Origin: Glebionis coronaria
Lineage: Eukaryota; Streptophyta; Magnoliopsida; Asterales; Asteraceae
Reading direction: 5' to 3'
Assembly: GCA_025667525.1 (NCBI GenBank)
Contig: CM046874.1
Location: 427,884,400 to 427,948,399 of the forward strand
Length of the DNA stretch: 64,000 nucleotides
A program made the translations under genes and the position numbers. Within the stretch, counting starts at the first letter, position 1. Every line of letters begins with the position of its first letter. Under the pieces are notes generated by a model that made no database searches, was not told the origin of the DNA, and saw only the letters and a program-made list of their open reading frames with translations. Shown in pieces: positions 9,681-22,620 of the stretch.

Positions 9681-12462
9681 TGTAATACACAGAAACCGAG
9701 GTCACTTATCTTACCCTAAATTACGAATATTTTTGAAATTTTTAAGAAATTTCGTTTATTATATATTTAATCGTTTTAGTTGAAACCGAGGTTTGAGGTC
9801 GTAATCTTGACGATTGATGATTTAAGAAGAACTATGATGACTACGATCCCGACGGATGCCCAATTTTTATGTTTTATTGTCGCTTATTCAATATTATAAT
9901 TTTTCGAGAATTTTATTTTTGGTTCGTGTTAAGTCGAGTCGGGTGCGTTTTATTTCTTTCCGGGTGCGTTTAAATTGTTCTAAAAGTATTTTGGAGTGTT
10001 CGGGACGACCCCCGACTCCCGCAAAATTTTCAAAGTCGACTAGTAAGTCATTTCTCGCAAAATGTTGAGGTCGTTTAAATATGAGGCCAAAAGAATGCCT
10101 AAATTGCACAAAAGGCCCTTAAAAATTTACAAAAGGGGAGAATGAACACACACAACACAAAAACACTCAATAAAAATTTCACCCTCCTTCCCTCTCTTCT
10201 CCTTTGGCCATCGGCCATATCACCACCACCACCACAATTTATTTGTTTTTCTTGTTTTGATCTAATCTAACTTAAGACAACCTTTTCTAATCATTTAGTA
10301 AGTGTTTTTACACAATCAAATCCAATATGCATTAACATGATTTTTCAAGAATTAAAAGATTTTTCAAAACTTTTATTTTGTGTAATTAAACCTAATACAT
10401 GTGTAATTGGTGTTTAGATAATGTTTAATCACCATTTTAATTAACCAAAACAAGTTTGGTTTGGGTGTTTTTATCACCAACACCCCACGGCCAAATGGGG
10501 GTGTTTGGTGGATTATGGTGTTTGATGATTTTGTTTGTGGGTTTGTGTTTAGATTGATGTTTTAGGTGTGTTTGAATCGGTTAAACACATTGCATGTTTG
10601 ATTTGGTAAATGGGTTTTAGAGAGGATTTGATGTTCTAGGTGTTAAGGACTGATTAAGTTTTTTAGTAATGGTCATGAGTGGTTAAGTTAGGGCTAGGTG
10701 TCGTTAAAATGGTTTGGAAACAAGTGCTAAGGTGATTTTGAAGTAGTAATTTTTAGGCAGATTGTTTAAGGGTGTTTTTGAAAATCTTAAGTCCAAATAC
10801 AGGTCATAAACATAGGATGTAGTTGTAGAGCTTTGTTTTATCTTCTATTTGGTATAAGAAAGAACTTACGACTCCTAACGAGTCAAAAGTTATGATATTT
10901 TGAAAGTTCGTGTACCGGGAGATGAGAACCTACATAATCCAAAATTATGTTTGGTTTGGGTCAAATCCCGGGGACCATAAATAGAGTTTGGTAAATGATT
11001 GAAAGTTGGTTTTTGGTTTCAAACCTGCATTTGTGAGTCTATTTTTGGACTTAGGAGTCAAAGTAGTCAATGATGTATTTTAAATGGGTCAAACAAGTCC
11101 AACATGGTCAATGAGCAAAATCAGTCCAAAATATGTACGTCTAGTATGTGTTAAGTAACGAGTCATAAAAGTAAAAAATTTACATGGGATTAAAAATGGG
11201 TCTTATACAGGTCATGAGGTATTTTTTTGAATTTTCTTAAATTTTATAAGAGTGCTTAAGTTATAGAAAACAGCCCGTACTTTTGGTGTGTACCGGCAAA
11301 AATGTAAAAAGGAAATCAACTTGAATAACAAAGATAAATGGTAATAGTCTTGTAATGATTACTTGTTTGGTTTTGGCGTGAGTTTGTAATTATGACAATT
11401 GGCTAATATGTATGTATTTTACATTACTTGGAGTCATATTTATAAATGGGATTGACTCATTACGCGTTGTTGTTAGGTACGTGATTGAATTTTCCGGGCA
11501 TCCTCATCGTCAGTGATCGTCATCCGTAAGTCGACTACTTCTAACTAAGGCGTAAATTTGTAGCCTCGCTTACTACTGTTTTAAATTGTTTTTACCAGCG
11601 AGGAAGATGCATGCTAGTTTTTTTAAAATGAACATAAGACATGAATGATTGTTGGACCCAAAGTTGCCTAAATTGTATTGAGTACCTAGTTGCATACGAC
11701 CCTATATTCATGAACTATTAACTATTGTTTAATCCTCGTGTGGATTTAAAATAGCTGCTTATACAATTGATAGTACTATGGAGTTGACGACCCTATCCGA
11801 GACGAGGGCTAGTACGTTGAGTACCCCCTGCGGACGGATAACTTGTGATAAGAAATAAGGTATAATTGCAACTAATGCCATTAGAAGGGGCACTAGTTTC
11901 ATCTTAATCATGCCGGTAATTATACGCGGGTGATTGAGTTAACGGATTAGTGTCATGAGCTTAAACACAATTGTAATAACCTTGATAATAGATTGTTTGA
12001 TCGATAATTCTATAAATGATCGTGATTGATTTTTATAACACTTATGTTCAAAATGAGATTGTAAAACCTATGAATTCCACTCAACATTATTTGTTGACCC
12101 AATTTAGCATGTGTTTCAGGTAATCGATGATGTATAACAAGGAGCATGCAAAGGATGGGAGTTGTGTGTGGCTTGGCGGTCTACTTGTTTTTCTACCCTT
12201 ATTTAACTTGAAAACTCTTTTATTTTCTGTCATGTGAACAAAAATTTATCTTTTGGGGGTTGAGATTCAGTGGGGACCAAACGCAAACTCTGTTTTGTAT
12301 CATCTTGGTATTTGAAAAACTGTAGACTTGTATGCTTTAACAATGTTTAAATTATGTTTAATCTTTTACGTCTCTTTGAGTCGTTTGATATACCTTATGT
12401 GTGATGGCCTAGCACCCAAATGTTGTTGTTCCTCTGCGCATAGCATTTTTGGGGGTGTTAGA
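9681..12462 (+). repeat. B1 5' LTR, 2782 bp
   Basis: Direct repeat of 29700-32484. It starts TGTAATAC and ends TGTTAGA, a decayed form of the usual TGTTACA. The TGG primer site follows within a few bases. It contains a CACCACCACCACAA run near 10222 and no credible gene. Confidence 0.92.
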
Positions 12463-12465
12463 GAT

Positions 12466-12477
12466 TGGTATAAGAGC
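12466..12477 (+). other. B1 primer-binding site (initiator tRNA-Met type)
   Basis: TGGTATAAGAGC differs by one base from TGGTATCAGAGC, the common initiator-Met primer site of plant LTR elements, and sits just after the 5' LTR. Confidence 0.8.
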
Positions 12478-12577
12478 CATGAGTTATAGAGAACTAGGTC
12501 ATTTTGAAAAATCCTAAACTATAACTTTTGGTGTCGTAAGAAATTGTCCAAGCACACAACTATCCTGCATGGCTCCG

Positions 12578-12851
12578 GTAAGGTTTACTTTTAGTATTGA
12601 TGGTATAGATGTATCCCTTTTATATTGAAGTAAGGTATGAGTATTTAGTACGTAAATACTGAACTACTATATGTAAACATTGAAATTGTACGTGGAGTAC
12701 TCGATACCGTAATTATTGTATTGCATATGCATGAGCATCATATTATCGCATTTTGGGCATGTGTACCACCTTTGCATTGCATTTGCATGCATATATTTAT
12801 AAATATTTAATAATGATCTTAAGTACCCTCCAAAATTTTCTGTTATTGCAG
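12578..12851 (+). other. Candidate intron before the B1 extra ORF
   Basis: A strong donor-like site (CCG|GTAAGG at 12575-12583) follows an ATGGCT. The acceptor-like TTCTGTTATTGCAG ends at 12851, two bases before the ORF start ATG at 12854. A second donor-like AAG|GTATGAG occurs near 12632. Splicing is inferred only; no transcript is available. Confidence 0.4.
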
Positions 12852-12853
12852 AG

Positions 12854-13705
12854 ATGGCCGAGGTACCGCCTAACGGAAATGGAGACGAATTTGTAGTGGA
12901 ATACGAAGGGGGACCGTTTCCTCCGAACCCGCCAAATGATTACAATGGATGGATAGCTCAAGAAGAAGCGATACAGCCGGCAAATGACAGTGATGAAAGT
13001 GATTTAGACAACTTCAGCGTTAGCGACGATGGTGGAGAGGATTCTGAGGAGGAGGATCCGGTGGACGACGAAATTCCAACAAATGTCATCGGTCAGACTG
13101 GGCCCGATTTGGTTCAATCTCCAAATTCACCAAAAGGATACGAAGTGCCTCCAACAGGCCGTTATGATCATCAACCTGTTCGTCCCCTAATGGATATTTG
13201 TAAGGATTATCTGAGGACTGTGCTGAGGTTTGTTCGAGTAAGTAATGAGTTCGGTGCGGAATCCAGTGCTGCAGCTAGATCGTGTTCTATTCATGAAAAT
13301 GTTGCGAATGTTTATTTTCCAAGGCCAAGGAATTATTTGGAATCTGAAAATCGTTTGAGAAGGATGGATAGACTGATGTACGAACGTTATGTGGTGGAGA
13401 CTAGAGTAATTAAAAGGTTTGACGAGAATGAAAGACCACATCATAAATTATTGGCAAGGACTGCAAGGGCTGAGTTCGATGGAGCATTGAATAAGAGTGA
13501 TATTAATAGTTTGAGATCGATGATAGCGAGTTTGAGTGCAAGTCTTGAGCGGGTTAAGGAAGATCATGCTAGGTTGGTTAGGATGCAGAGTTGGGAGCAC
13601 CGTGTTAGATCATCTCTGCCACAAGATTGGAGATTTGTGGATGACTCTGAGCTGGAGGCTAATGATTTCATGGTTCAACCACCCGCCGTGAGTGTCTCAC
13701 TTTAG
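12854..13705 (+). CDS. B1 extra ORF upstream of gag, 283 aa, function unknown
   Basis: I do not recognise a domain. The protein starts MAEVPPNGNGDEF, and residues 45-75 are strongly acidic (DSDESDLD..GGEDSEEEDP). The middle (about 100-215) is basic and helical, with many R/K pairs such as ENRLRRMDRLMYERYV. A likely coiled coil follows (about 215-250, SLRSMIASLSASLERVKED), then WEHRVRSSLPQDWRFVDDSE. Just past the stop at 13703-13705, the +1 frame continues to 13884 with one TAA at 13828. It reads KGKRKMDEEEEDSDEE and PPSKRS, an acidic tail with nuclear-signal-like basic clusters, so the original protein was probably about 340 aa and lost its end by frameshift. It lies between primer site and gag, where classical Gypsy elements have no gene. 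Confidence 0.6.
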   Translation: MAEVPPNGNGDEFVVEYEGGPFPPNPPNDYNGWIAQEEAIQPANDSDESDLDNFSVSDDGGEDSEEEDPVDDEIPTNVIGQTGPDLVQSPNSPKGYEVPPTGRYDHQPVRPLMDICKDYLRTVLRFVRVSNEFGAESSAAARSCSIHENVANVYFPRPRNYLESENRLRRMDRLMYERYVVETRVIKRFDENERPHHKLLARTARAEFDGALNKSDINSLRSMIASLSASLERVKEDHARLVRMQSWEHRVRSSLPQDWRFVDDSELEANDFMVQPPAVSVSL

Positions 13706-13884
13706 GGAATCAAGTAGCATCGGAGTTTGGATCTACTTCTGGAACGAATAGGGTGACTGAATGTGGGCCGAGTGATAAAGGGAAGAGGAAGATGGACGAG
13801 GAAGAAGAAGACAGTGACGAAGAGCCCTAAGAGGATGAAGAAGAACCACCATCCAAGAGGTCATGTGGATCACCACGTGGGTAG

Positions 13885-14247
13885 TTACTTATATTTTATT
13901 TTTATCTATTGATCGTTGTAATCGAACTATTTTAGACTCCTGTATGATGATATTGTGATGAAAACTTGATAACTTTAAGTTTGTTGGTGTATAGTTGTAG
14001 TGGCATTACTTGTCACCGATTTTGGTTGATCTATCAATGCAATCCATGTTTACCTTTCATAATCTATGATAAGTCTTAAATTTTCTCTTTTGTGATGTGA
14101 TTGATGAATATTAGTAACCTTGTCGTTGATGTGTTGTTGTATTTATATTATGTCTTGAAACAGAAATCCTTCTTAATCTTGATGTGTATACTTACCTTAT
14201 TTTCTATTTTCCTTGTCTTTGTAGAGAGGTGTAATTGAGACTTCACC
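13885..14247 (+). other. Spacer between the extra ORF and gag, possible intron
   Basis: AT-rich, no open frame. It begins with a donor-like GG|GTAGTT (13880-13886) and ends with pyrimidine-rich TTTTCCTTGTCTTTGTAG, whose AG is at 14223-14224, 23 bases before the gag ATG. If spliced, gag and the extra ORF could be on separately processed RNAs. Inference. Confidence 0.4.
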
Positions 14248-15115
14248 ATGCCTCCAAAGTTGACAGCTAACCGTGTGAACACTATGATTCAAGAGGTAAT
14301 CGCCAATGCTCTTGAGGCAGATCGTGCAAACCAAAACCAAGGTCAAGGTGGAAATGTGGAAGGACAACAAGCCCATAGGGAGTGTTCTTATGCCGGTTTT
14401 GTGAAATGTGGTCCCACACAGTTTCGTGGTACTGGTGGAGCTCTGGAACTCCGTAGATGGTTGTAGAAGATTAAAAGAACTTTTGAAATCAGTGGGTGCT
14501 CTGAGGCAAACAAAGTTAAATTTGCAGCTACTACTTTTCTTGATGATGCCTTAAGTTGGTGGAACAACCAGGTGGCTACTATCGGATTAGTGGTAGCAAA
14601 TGGAAGAACTTGGGCTGCAACCAAGGCACTTTTGACTAAGAAGTTTTGACCCGAGGAGGAGCTGGGTCAGTTAGAGGACGAGTTGAGGCACTTGTCTTTG
14701 AAGAATAATGACATCACTGCCTATACAAGGAGGTTTAATCAGTTAAGCCTATTGTGTCCTGATGCTTTCGCCGATGATCACAAGAAGATGAAGCAGTACA
14801 TCAAGGGTTTGTCGAGCAACATTAAGGGTGAGACAACTTCGTCAAAGCCTGGATCATTTGAGGAAGCCGTTGAAATGGCTCAAGCACTGATGGATGTTAA
14901 GCTGCAAGATAAGAAAGATTACATTGCTGAGGGAAACAAATGGAAATGGGAAGCTGCTCAGGGGAATTAATCACAAGGTCAGAATCGTGAGGGTAATCGT
15001 AACAACAACCAAGGACAGAATCATAACCAGCAGTTCAACCAAAGAAGGAATGATGGGATGAGAGTTGCTACTGCCCCCAGAGGAGTTAAGGTCAATCCTC
15101 ATTGTGGTCGTTGTA
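14248..15115 (+). pseudogene. B1 gag, N-terminal part, three in-frame stops
   Basis: One frame starting MPPKLTANRVNTMIQEV encodes a retrotransposon Gag (capsid) domain: TFLDDALSWWNNQV, then RRFNQLSLLCPDAF and MKQYIKGLSSNIKGE. Stops are TAG 14464-14466, TGA 14647-14649 and TAA 14968-14970; all lie in one frame, so they look like point mutations. The tail is Q/N-rich. The frame ends at PHCGRC, the start of the zinc-knuckle region, where C1 is inserted after 15115. It continues directly at 26059 with NLYHIGNC. Confidence 0.85.
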
Positions 15116-17282
15116 TGTGACAATCCGTCAATTTATGATTGATATTTTATTCTCAATATTTATTTGAAAATATTAGTTTTAACATTATAATATGAACTCA
15201 CTTATTTTTGGGAAGAAATTTGGATTTACGTCTTGAAGTAGCATCAACTACGTCTAAACCGGAGGATTCAACGTTACGTGCATACGTTTATATACACCGT
15301 CTTTGGTGACAGTCCGACATTTCAGAAAAATAAATTTTATCCGTGAATATTATTTTGGAGTTTTAAATTTGAGTTGGTTCATAAACTCACAAATTTACGA
15401 GAAGAGATTAGGACTTACGATTTTATTTTAACGTCCTTTACGACTAAACTGGAAACCCTAGGATTACGTATTTACGACTAAACTGGAAACCCTAGGATTA
15501 CGTATAACGTCCTTTACGACTAAATTTTATTTTTAACGTGCCGTTGATTCATAATTTATAAAAACGTTTTTCATGAAACGACCCGAGGGCACGTAAATCG
15601 AGGAAACTGGAATCGAGGAGTACCCGTAAATAAATGGGGTGAGACAAATGGGACACTTGTCCCACCCCCACTCAAAACCGGCCTTAACTTAGCTACCACA
15701 CCACATTTGGTGTCAAGTGTAAGCTAAGTAGCTTACACATGTCCATTAGCTTACAAGTTAAGCCACAAACTAGACAAAAACCACTAGCTTCTCATACCAC
15801 CATTTCCACCCATGCAAAACAAGCTAAAATCCTCTCATCTCTCTCTCTTAGTTCGTCCAAACTCAACCCAAAAACACCCCATTTGATCCATTTTAACCAA
15901 AATATCTTGTGTTATTCACACATATGATGAAAACCTTTTGAAGCCCTATTGATTGTTGGTGATTATAACATCCAAGGAGGAGTTTCCATGGAGTCTTGGG
16001 GATGATTTCCCACAAGGTGTTCATGAAGAATGGTGGTCTTGAAGATGGTCTTGGTGCATCACAAGTTTCTCCATCAAAATCCATGTTTTGATCAACCTAC
16101 ACCACAAACTCGCTTCCCCACATCAACGTGAGTTCATATCCTCGCACTCTTTTAAATGTTTTTATGAAATGTTTTATAAACCCGCGAGGGAGATAACATA
16201 TTAGTTTCTATAAAATAGGACACCATTTGTCCCGATTGTTTGTTTATTGATTTGGACCCGAATGATTGTATGATCCGATTGTATGACCCGATAAATGATT
16301 AAAGGACCCGATAGATGAAATAAAATGGATTATTAAAGTTAGGTTATGTCACTAAAAGTCCCATTAGCATGAATTGTGAACTACCGGGATTTGGTAGACA
16401 CTTATGCATATAATAGTACTATTTGGGGACGATCACCCTAGTTCACGCCTTGACGGTTGATCCCCGTCGTGCCACATTGATTGGTAAGCGAATTTATGTA
16501 TGAGAAGACTTCCATAGCGTGACCTTTGTGACGACACGCTACTTTAGATGGGAAAATTGAGTATCGGGTTAGCTACCCGTTGTTGGTTTAGTAAGGTAAC
16601 AATGTCATGCGGCTTATAATAATGCAAATTAACAAAATTCTACTAGACGCTCCGAATTACGATGTATCGCCAACTAGCAATACAGGGTCATACTATTGAT
16701 ATTATGTTCGTGTTTTGGTTTTCATAACCATATTCATATAACGGTTTTTATTTAACTTTATTCAACGTCGTAAGACGTATTGTATGATGTTTTTACGACA
16801 TTGGCTCGTATAATGATTTTTAAGGCAAATGCCTATATTATGATTTTCGATAAGTATTTGTATAAAATGATTTTGGCTATTTTATGGCCTATTACGATGA
16901 TTTGTACAAAATGATTTTTGGTAATAATCTTATACCAATGTTATATTGATTGATGTTATTAAACTCTATGAATTCACTCGGCGTTATCGTTGACCTTTTC
17001 TTTTAACATGTTTTATCTCAGGTACTTGAAGGTAATTCTCGGGAAGACAACAAGAATTCATGGCCCCCACTTAAATTATAATTTCCATTCGAATACTTTG
17101 TAAAACTTGTATAAAAATACAATGACTTGGGACCGATGTAACTTTGATATTTATGAATGGAAATGCTTTATTATTAAAACGACGCGACTTTTAAGCGTTG
17201 TCTATGATGTGAGTAATGTGCTATCCCGTAACACCAAATAGTCTTCCACTGTATTGAGTTTTATAAATTTGGGGGTGTTACA
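15116..17282 (+). repeat. C1 5' LTR, 2167 bp
   Basis: It starts TGTGACAATCC and ends GGTGTTACA. It matches the 3' LTR closely, except that about 1.29 kb between matching points at about 16100 and 16112 is absent here. A short local rearrangement near 15470-15530 repeats GACTAAACTGGAAACCC. Minus-strand open frames inside (15893-16084) also occur in the other LTR and look like chance. Confidence 0.85.
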
Positions 17283-17285
17283 GTT

Positions 17286-17298
17286 TGGTATTAGAGCT
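17286..17298 (+). other. C1 primer-binding site
   Basis: TGGTATTAGAGCT, one base off the initiator-Met type TGGTATCAGAGC, three bases after the LTR end. Confidence 0.75.
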
Positions 17299-20200
17299 CT
17301 CGTTATAGAGAACGAAAGATTTTTAAAACCAAGGTTTTGAATAAAACATTTCAAAATCTTTTAACTATAAACAGTTTTCTAAAAAAATGTCTAAAAATCT
17401 TTTGACTATAACGGTGTCGAAGAATTCCCGAGTTACCGACAAGGCCAGACTGAGAAGTGTTATTTTAATATATATATAACTTGGATTATATATATATATA
17501 TATGATGTAATTTTTTTTACATGATTGTTTGATGATTATTTTGATATTTATACTGGGTATTTATACGACGTCGATTGTCACAAGGAACCCTAAATTCCCT
17601 AGTAAATTAATCGAAGCTATTCTCGTAGGAATTCTAGCTATCCTAGATCTAAACCAAGTTGTAGATAGTAGTTGATTGTGATATTGAAGAAGAATTGGCG
17701 AGATTAAATCTAATATCGATGTCATGACGATCTTTTCTTATAGAGTGGATTTTGAAAAAATGTTACCACCTAGAAAGATGTCATCTGATTCCTTGTCATC
17801 CAATTCTTAAATCGAAATCGAAAGGGTGAATGTTGCACTTGAGGCTGTCATTGGAACCATTACCCAAAAGCCTCATGCCACTAATACCTTTCCGAGAAGT
17901 CTAATTGAATGATCGAGTCATCTCATACTAGTGACTCATTTGATAACTATTATAGTAAGAGATATTGGATTGGAAATTAAATGTTGATAATATCGAACTT
18001 TTATTGCCCTTTTAAGGTTTATGAATAAGATTGAAAGTATTGGAAAATGAGGTAGGATATCAAATTGAGTATAGAATTGGTTAAAATTTGAATAAAGTAA
18101 AATTTAACTCGTATGGAATGTGAGATTGATAAAAGGAAGTCGTTAAGTTTTGTGATTGAATTATAAGGTTTTAAATGATTGTTAGTTTGTGTTAAGGGTT
18201 GTTCCTAGGCCGTTGTCCACTAACGAGGATGCCTAGTGTCCAAGAAATAAATTGAAGAAATCTTCTTCTGAATTGGGACCGATGGATCTTCCGGGACAGG
18301 TGGGACACCTAATGACTCTTGTAGATTAGTATTCATTGTGGTATCTTTTAAAAATCCCTAACTTAACTGAGACATCAGTTGGTTGGATGAGTTCTTGAAA
18401 TTGTATGACATAGTGACACATACTGTGTTACGGTACAATTTAGACTTGTTTGTGATTAATGAAAAAGACTACCTTTGATTGCTAAATCCTACATGTATCA
18501 ATGTTATCTATCCTTTATTGCTTCATCCTAATGTTCGCATTAGTGATACAACCATTGAACAAGTACTCATCTTGATTTGAGTCACATTGTGAATTATTCT
18601 TTTTGAGCGTCATCGAGGTTATTAACCTCATGATTATTTGACTAAAGCTCATTTCCTATCATATTGTAGTTAGTTCTTGGTGAACAAGCTTTCATCACTC
18701 TTCTGCAGATCACTCATTGTTTTTATAAGATAAAACAATATCCTTTGAGAAAAATTAAATTTTCATCACTATAAGGATTATTCAAAGTGAGATTTATAAG
18801 TAATCATTATTGAAATGAAGTTGATTATGAAATACCTTGGAAAACTTAATCGTTTTCATAACAAGGAAAATCTTTGTAAATTTATTTTGATTCTTATTTA
18901 AGAATTAAGCATGTAAATGTTTTTATTATAAACATGATGATAAAATTTTGACGAACTGAGTATTGCATCGTTAATCTTGAAATGGTATATAGTTGCGCGC
19001 CTACATACAATTTGGAAGGGACCATGCAAGACTGATTAGTAGTCACCATAAAACTGATTAATAAACACTAAATTTTCTTTGAAGATTGTGAAAGATTAAA
19101 ATTTATGAGATCTGCAAGAAGTGAAAAGTAAGGACATAGTGTTAGGGACACCTACATATGTGCCTTGAGCATCTATTCTTCTGAGTCGAATCTACTCATC
19201 TGTGGAAATTGTCTTATTTAACAATTGACAATTCTTTCTTGTCCAATTCTCCCGTAGAGAGATTCTTAGGAAAAGTATCTGATTACCAAGTGTTGATACC
19301 CGACTGGGTGTATCGATGTTCTTATCATTTCTTATGATTTGATTTCATTTGAATGACCTGGGTAACGATCCGAGGAGCTTTCGAATGCGTACTCAAATTA
19401 TGAAAACATGGGATAATTCATATTCGGTAAATGTTCTCGTCTGTATAAGAATTGAAATTCTCTCGCATAGATTATGCGTTGACCTTACTCTTTTAATAGT
19501 AGTTATGTATCCAGATATCCTTGAATATGTGAAGGATTAAGAGTTATTATTAGTCTTTTGAGAAGATCACATCTTATCGACGGCAATAAAACTGAAAAGT
19601 TGATAGTGCCGGTAGAATAGATTGATTGATTATGACATAACGACATTGTCTTAATTGATGGGAACTCGAGTAGAAATCCCCTAAAAGATAAGATTTTGAT
19701 TATCAAAAGTGATCTAAATAATTCTTGATGGATGACCATATCCTGCATTTAGACTTGAAATTATACCATGAATGGTTGTGAATTAGTCATAGATATTATA
19801 ATATAGAAAGACCCTAATATGAAATTATTAAAATATGTTTCTGTTATCTGAAACTATAGGAAGTATTTGTTAGTAAATTACCTAGACTTTCTCCATTAAG
19901 GCAAGTTGAAATTGGTATTGATTATATTTCCGGTGCTGCACCTGTGGCTTGTGCACTGTACGTCAGCACCATCTGAATTTAAGGAATTACCGTACAACTG
20001 AGAGAGTTGTCAGAGAAAGATTTTATTCTACCGAGCTCGTCATCATGAAGAGCTATGGTGTTATCATTCCTTATATTTATAGATTACTATAAACTGATTA
20101 AATTGAAAATCGAAAACAATATCCATAACTCGAAATGGAAGATTTGTTCGATCATTTACAAGGTTCTAGCGTATGTTTTAAAGATTTGATCCATGGCATG

Positions 20201-22620
20201 GTTATCATCAACTTCACATCTGCGAAAAAAGATTATCTATTCCAATCATTACATCCAGAACTTGTGATGAACATTATGAGTTTCACGTGATGTCGTTTGG
20301 ATTGACCGATGCACATGTAGCATTCATAAATTTGGTGAATCACGTGTGTAGGCTGTAATTTGATAAATTCATGCTCGTGATCATTAAGGACTATATGTTT
20401 GTTTATAAGAATAAGAATGAGTTAAAAATTAATTATAGATTGCCCTGAATTGGCCGAACAATTAAAACTTGTACCTTGAATATTTAACATAAGACTTAAG
20501 ACTTAATCCTTTACATGATTTAACCGTGTGATTAATAGATAATGGAATATAAATTGACTCCTTAAAATTTAGAAGTCATTTAAGACTTTGAGTTATACTA
20601 AAAATAAAGTGGAAATATGTTTTAACAAATGTTTTAACAAAGGATTTTAAGGGATTATTCCCTTATAACCAAAACATTTAACTAAACTCCTGTTTAGGGG
20701 TAAATGTTTGTGTGTGCTTTTAGACAACTTAAGAAGAATTTAGGAAACTATATAATTTATGACTTGACATTTGAAACGACACTTTTTGCTTTTAACTAAG
20801 AAAATTTTGACCAAAGTATAACCAAAGATTTTTCAAACATTTACGAATCTTATTAATTATTTTTGATAAATCAACCAAAAATCTTGTTAATTAAATTCAA
20901 ATTTATTTTTGAACATTTTATATAATTGGTCGAACTAAGAAATTTAAAATCTTTACGTTTACATTTCATAAAAATTGAATATTTAATATTTAATTAATTG
21001 TAATAATTATCGACGCTTTAGACGTCGGATTGAGCGAAACTAATAAAAATGATAGTTGAGACGAAACTAAAACTTAGAAAATATGAAGGAATAATTTCTG
21101 AATAAATACGGTCATGATATTTATTTCATCAAGGAAAGTGAATCTAGATACTGACACATAATATAGAAAAGATAAAGAACCAATTAGGACACGTTCCTTA
21201 GTAATGACTGTGCAAAATAAATTGTTGAACAATTTAAAAGAAACGATGTTTGTAAAAAAAAGGATAATATAAATAATGAAAGGTTTCACGGCTAATGTGA
21301 ACCATTAGAATTAAGAAGCCGATGGCGTTAGATATAAAAAAAGCCACTTGTGATTGTCTAAATATGAAGGATTGTGAGATATAGTTATGTTGGAATTTAT
21401 AAGTATAAGTATTCTATTTATGTCATTCATGACTAAAAGTATCTTTGTCTGAAGAAGTTGTACTGATGGCATTTATGAAGGCAGACATCGCCTCATACAT
21501 TGGTAAACGTCTAGCTATTGCAAGGGTTATCATCTGAATTTGATTCGATTTGGGTCATCGTCGACGGACTGACCAAATCTGCTAATATCATTCCCGTTAA
21601 TGATAAATGCAAAAGAAGTTATGTAAACATAGTGTGCCTGTATCGAACATCTATATCAAGATCCTCGCTTCGCATCGAATTTCTAGAGATTTGCTCAGAA
21701 ATCATTGAGAACGAACCTTGATGAGAGTACTATGTACCACCCCAATCGAAGGGACGAGGTAAAGTAACGATACAAGTAATATAAGTGCTGTTTTATGTTT
21801 GAATGAATGACCTTTGGTGATAAATCGTATAATCGTTTTCCTTTGGAGAGATTATCATTGATAATCATCTTGTTAGGATTGAGATCGAATCTTGTTAGGA
21901 TCTAAATATTAGAGCATCTGTAAGAAGGAGTTGAGATGAAGACACCCGACATACACCCATTGTGAGTTGGATATGTCTTTTAGGTTTAAGGTTTCCTATA
22001 ATGGCAAATCCTATAATGGCAAACCTAACCTTACAAAATACCCGACCCGCGAGATCTGAAATGATTATTGAAATTAGGATCTGATTATTGACAGCCGGTA
22101 GTGGGCAAGAGGTTATGTGAATATGAAATGTAGATCTTGAAGTGCCAAATGGGTAGCGAAGTTATGCCACAATTTTTAACCTTGGAAAAATGAATTCATG
22201 ATCTGACAAATCATGGGATATAAGTCCCCATTGTATGGGGCCATTCAGATGATGGATTGAAAGGCATATAAGCTGGATCTACCCTAGGACTTCAAGAGCT
22301 GCGTGAATTATGTTTCGTATATCGAACTTGATGGAATGTCTATCAAGTGAGAATCTGATTGTTCCTTAGTAAAGCTTAGATCGGCGAAAAGTTGCATTCA
22401 TCAAAAACCCGTGAACATCATGGATAGAGAAAGTAAGTCAACAATAAGCCTAATCTTATTCCCGTAGTTATGTTTGGTGAAACTCGCGTATTGTAATGAA
22501 TTACACTTGTAAGAAAAGACCGAATGTGGAGGAAATACCCACATGGCTTTAACTCTATAAGAAGCGAGTAGTAAAGTAAGATGATCTTTGAGGACAAAGA
22601 TCCTGTTTAGGGGTAAATGC
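17299..22620 (+). pseudogene. C1 internal region: relics of gag, protease/RT and integrase
   Basis: No long frame survives. A gag-like start occurs near 17762 (ATGTTACCACCTAGAAAG). Around 19930, translation gives GAAPVACA and then serine-alanine-proline, matching the [18 protein letters not shown] link between protease and RT. Around 20130-20420 broken RT is seen: DLFDHLQGS, MSFGLTDAHVAF, and IKDYMFVYKN where F-x-DD should be, so the catalytic aspartates are lost. Near 21540, SIWVIVDGLTKSANIIPV matches the integrase core. The DNA before 22621 (GTTTAGGGGTAAATGC) serves as polypurine tract; a copy of that motif also occurs near 20693. An (AT)n run is at about 17470-17505. Confidence 0.75.

Noticed and set aside
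9894..10109. 71-codon minus-strand frame also seen at 29913-30128
   Set aside because: Both are in the B1 LTR pair; chance frame inside an LTR.
15893..16084. 63-codon minus-strand frame repeated at 23386-23577
   Set aside because: The apparent conservation is only because both copies lie in the two LTRs of C1.
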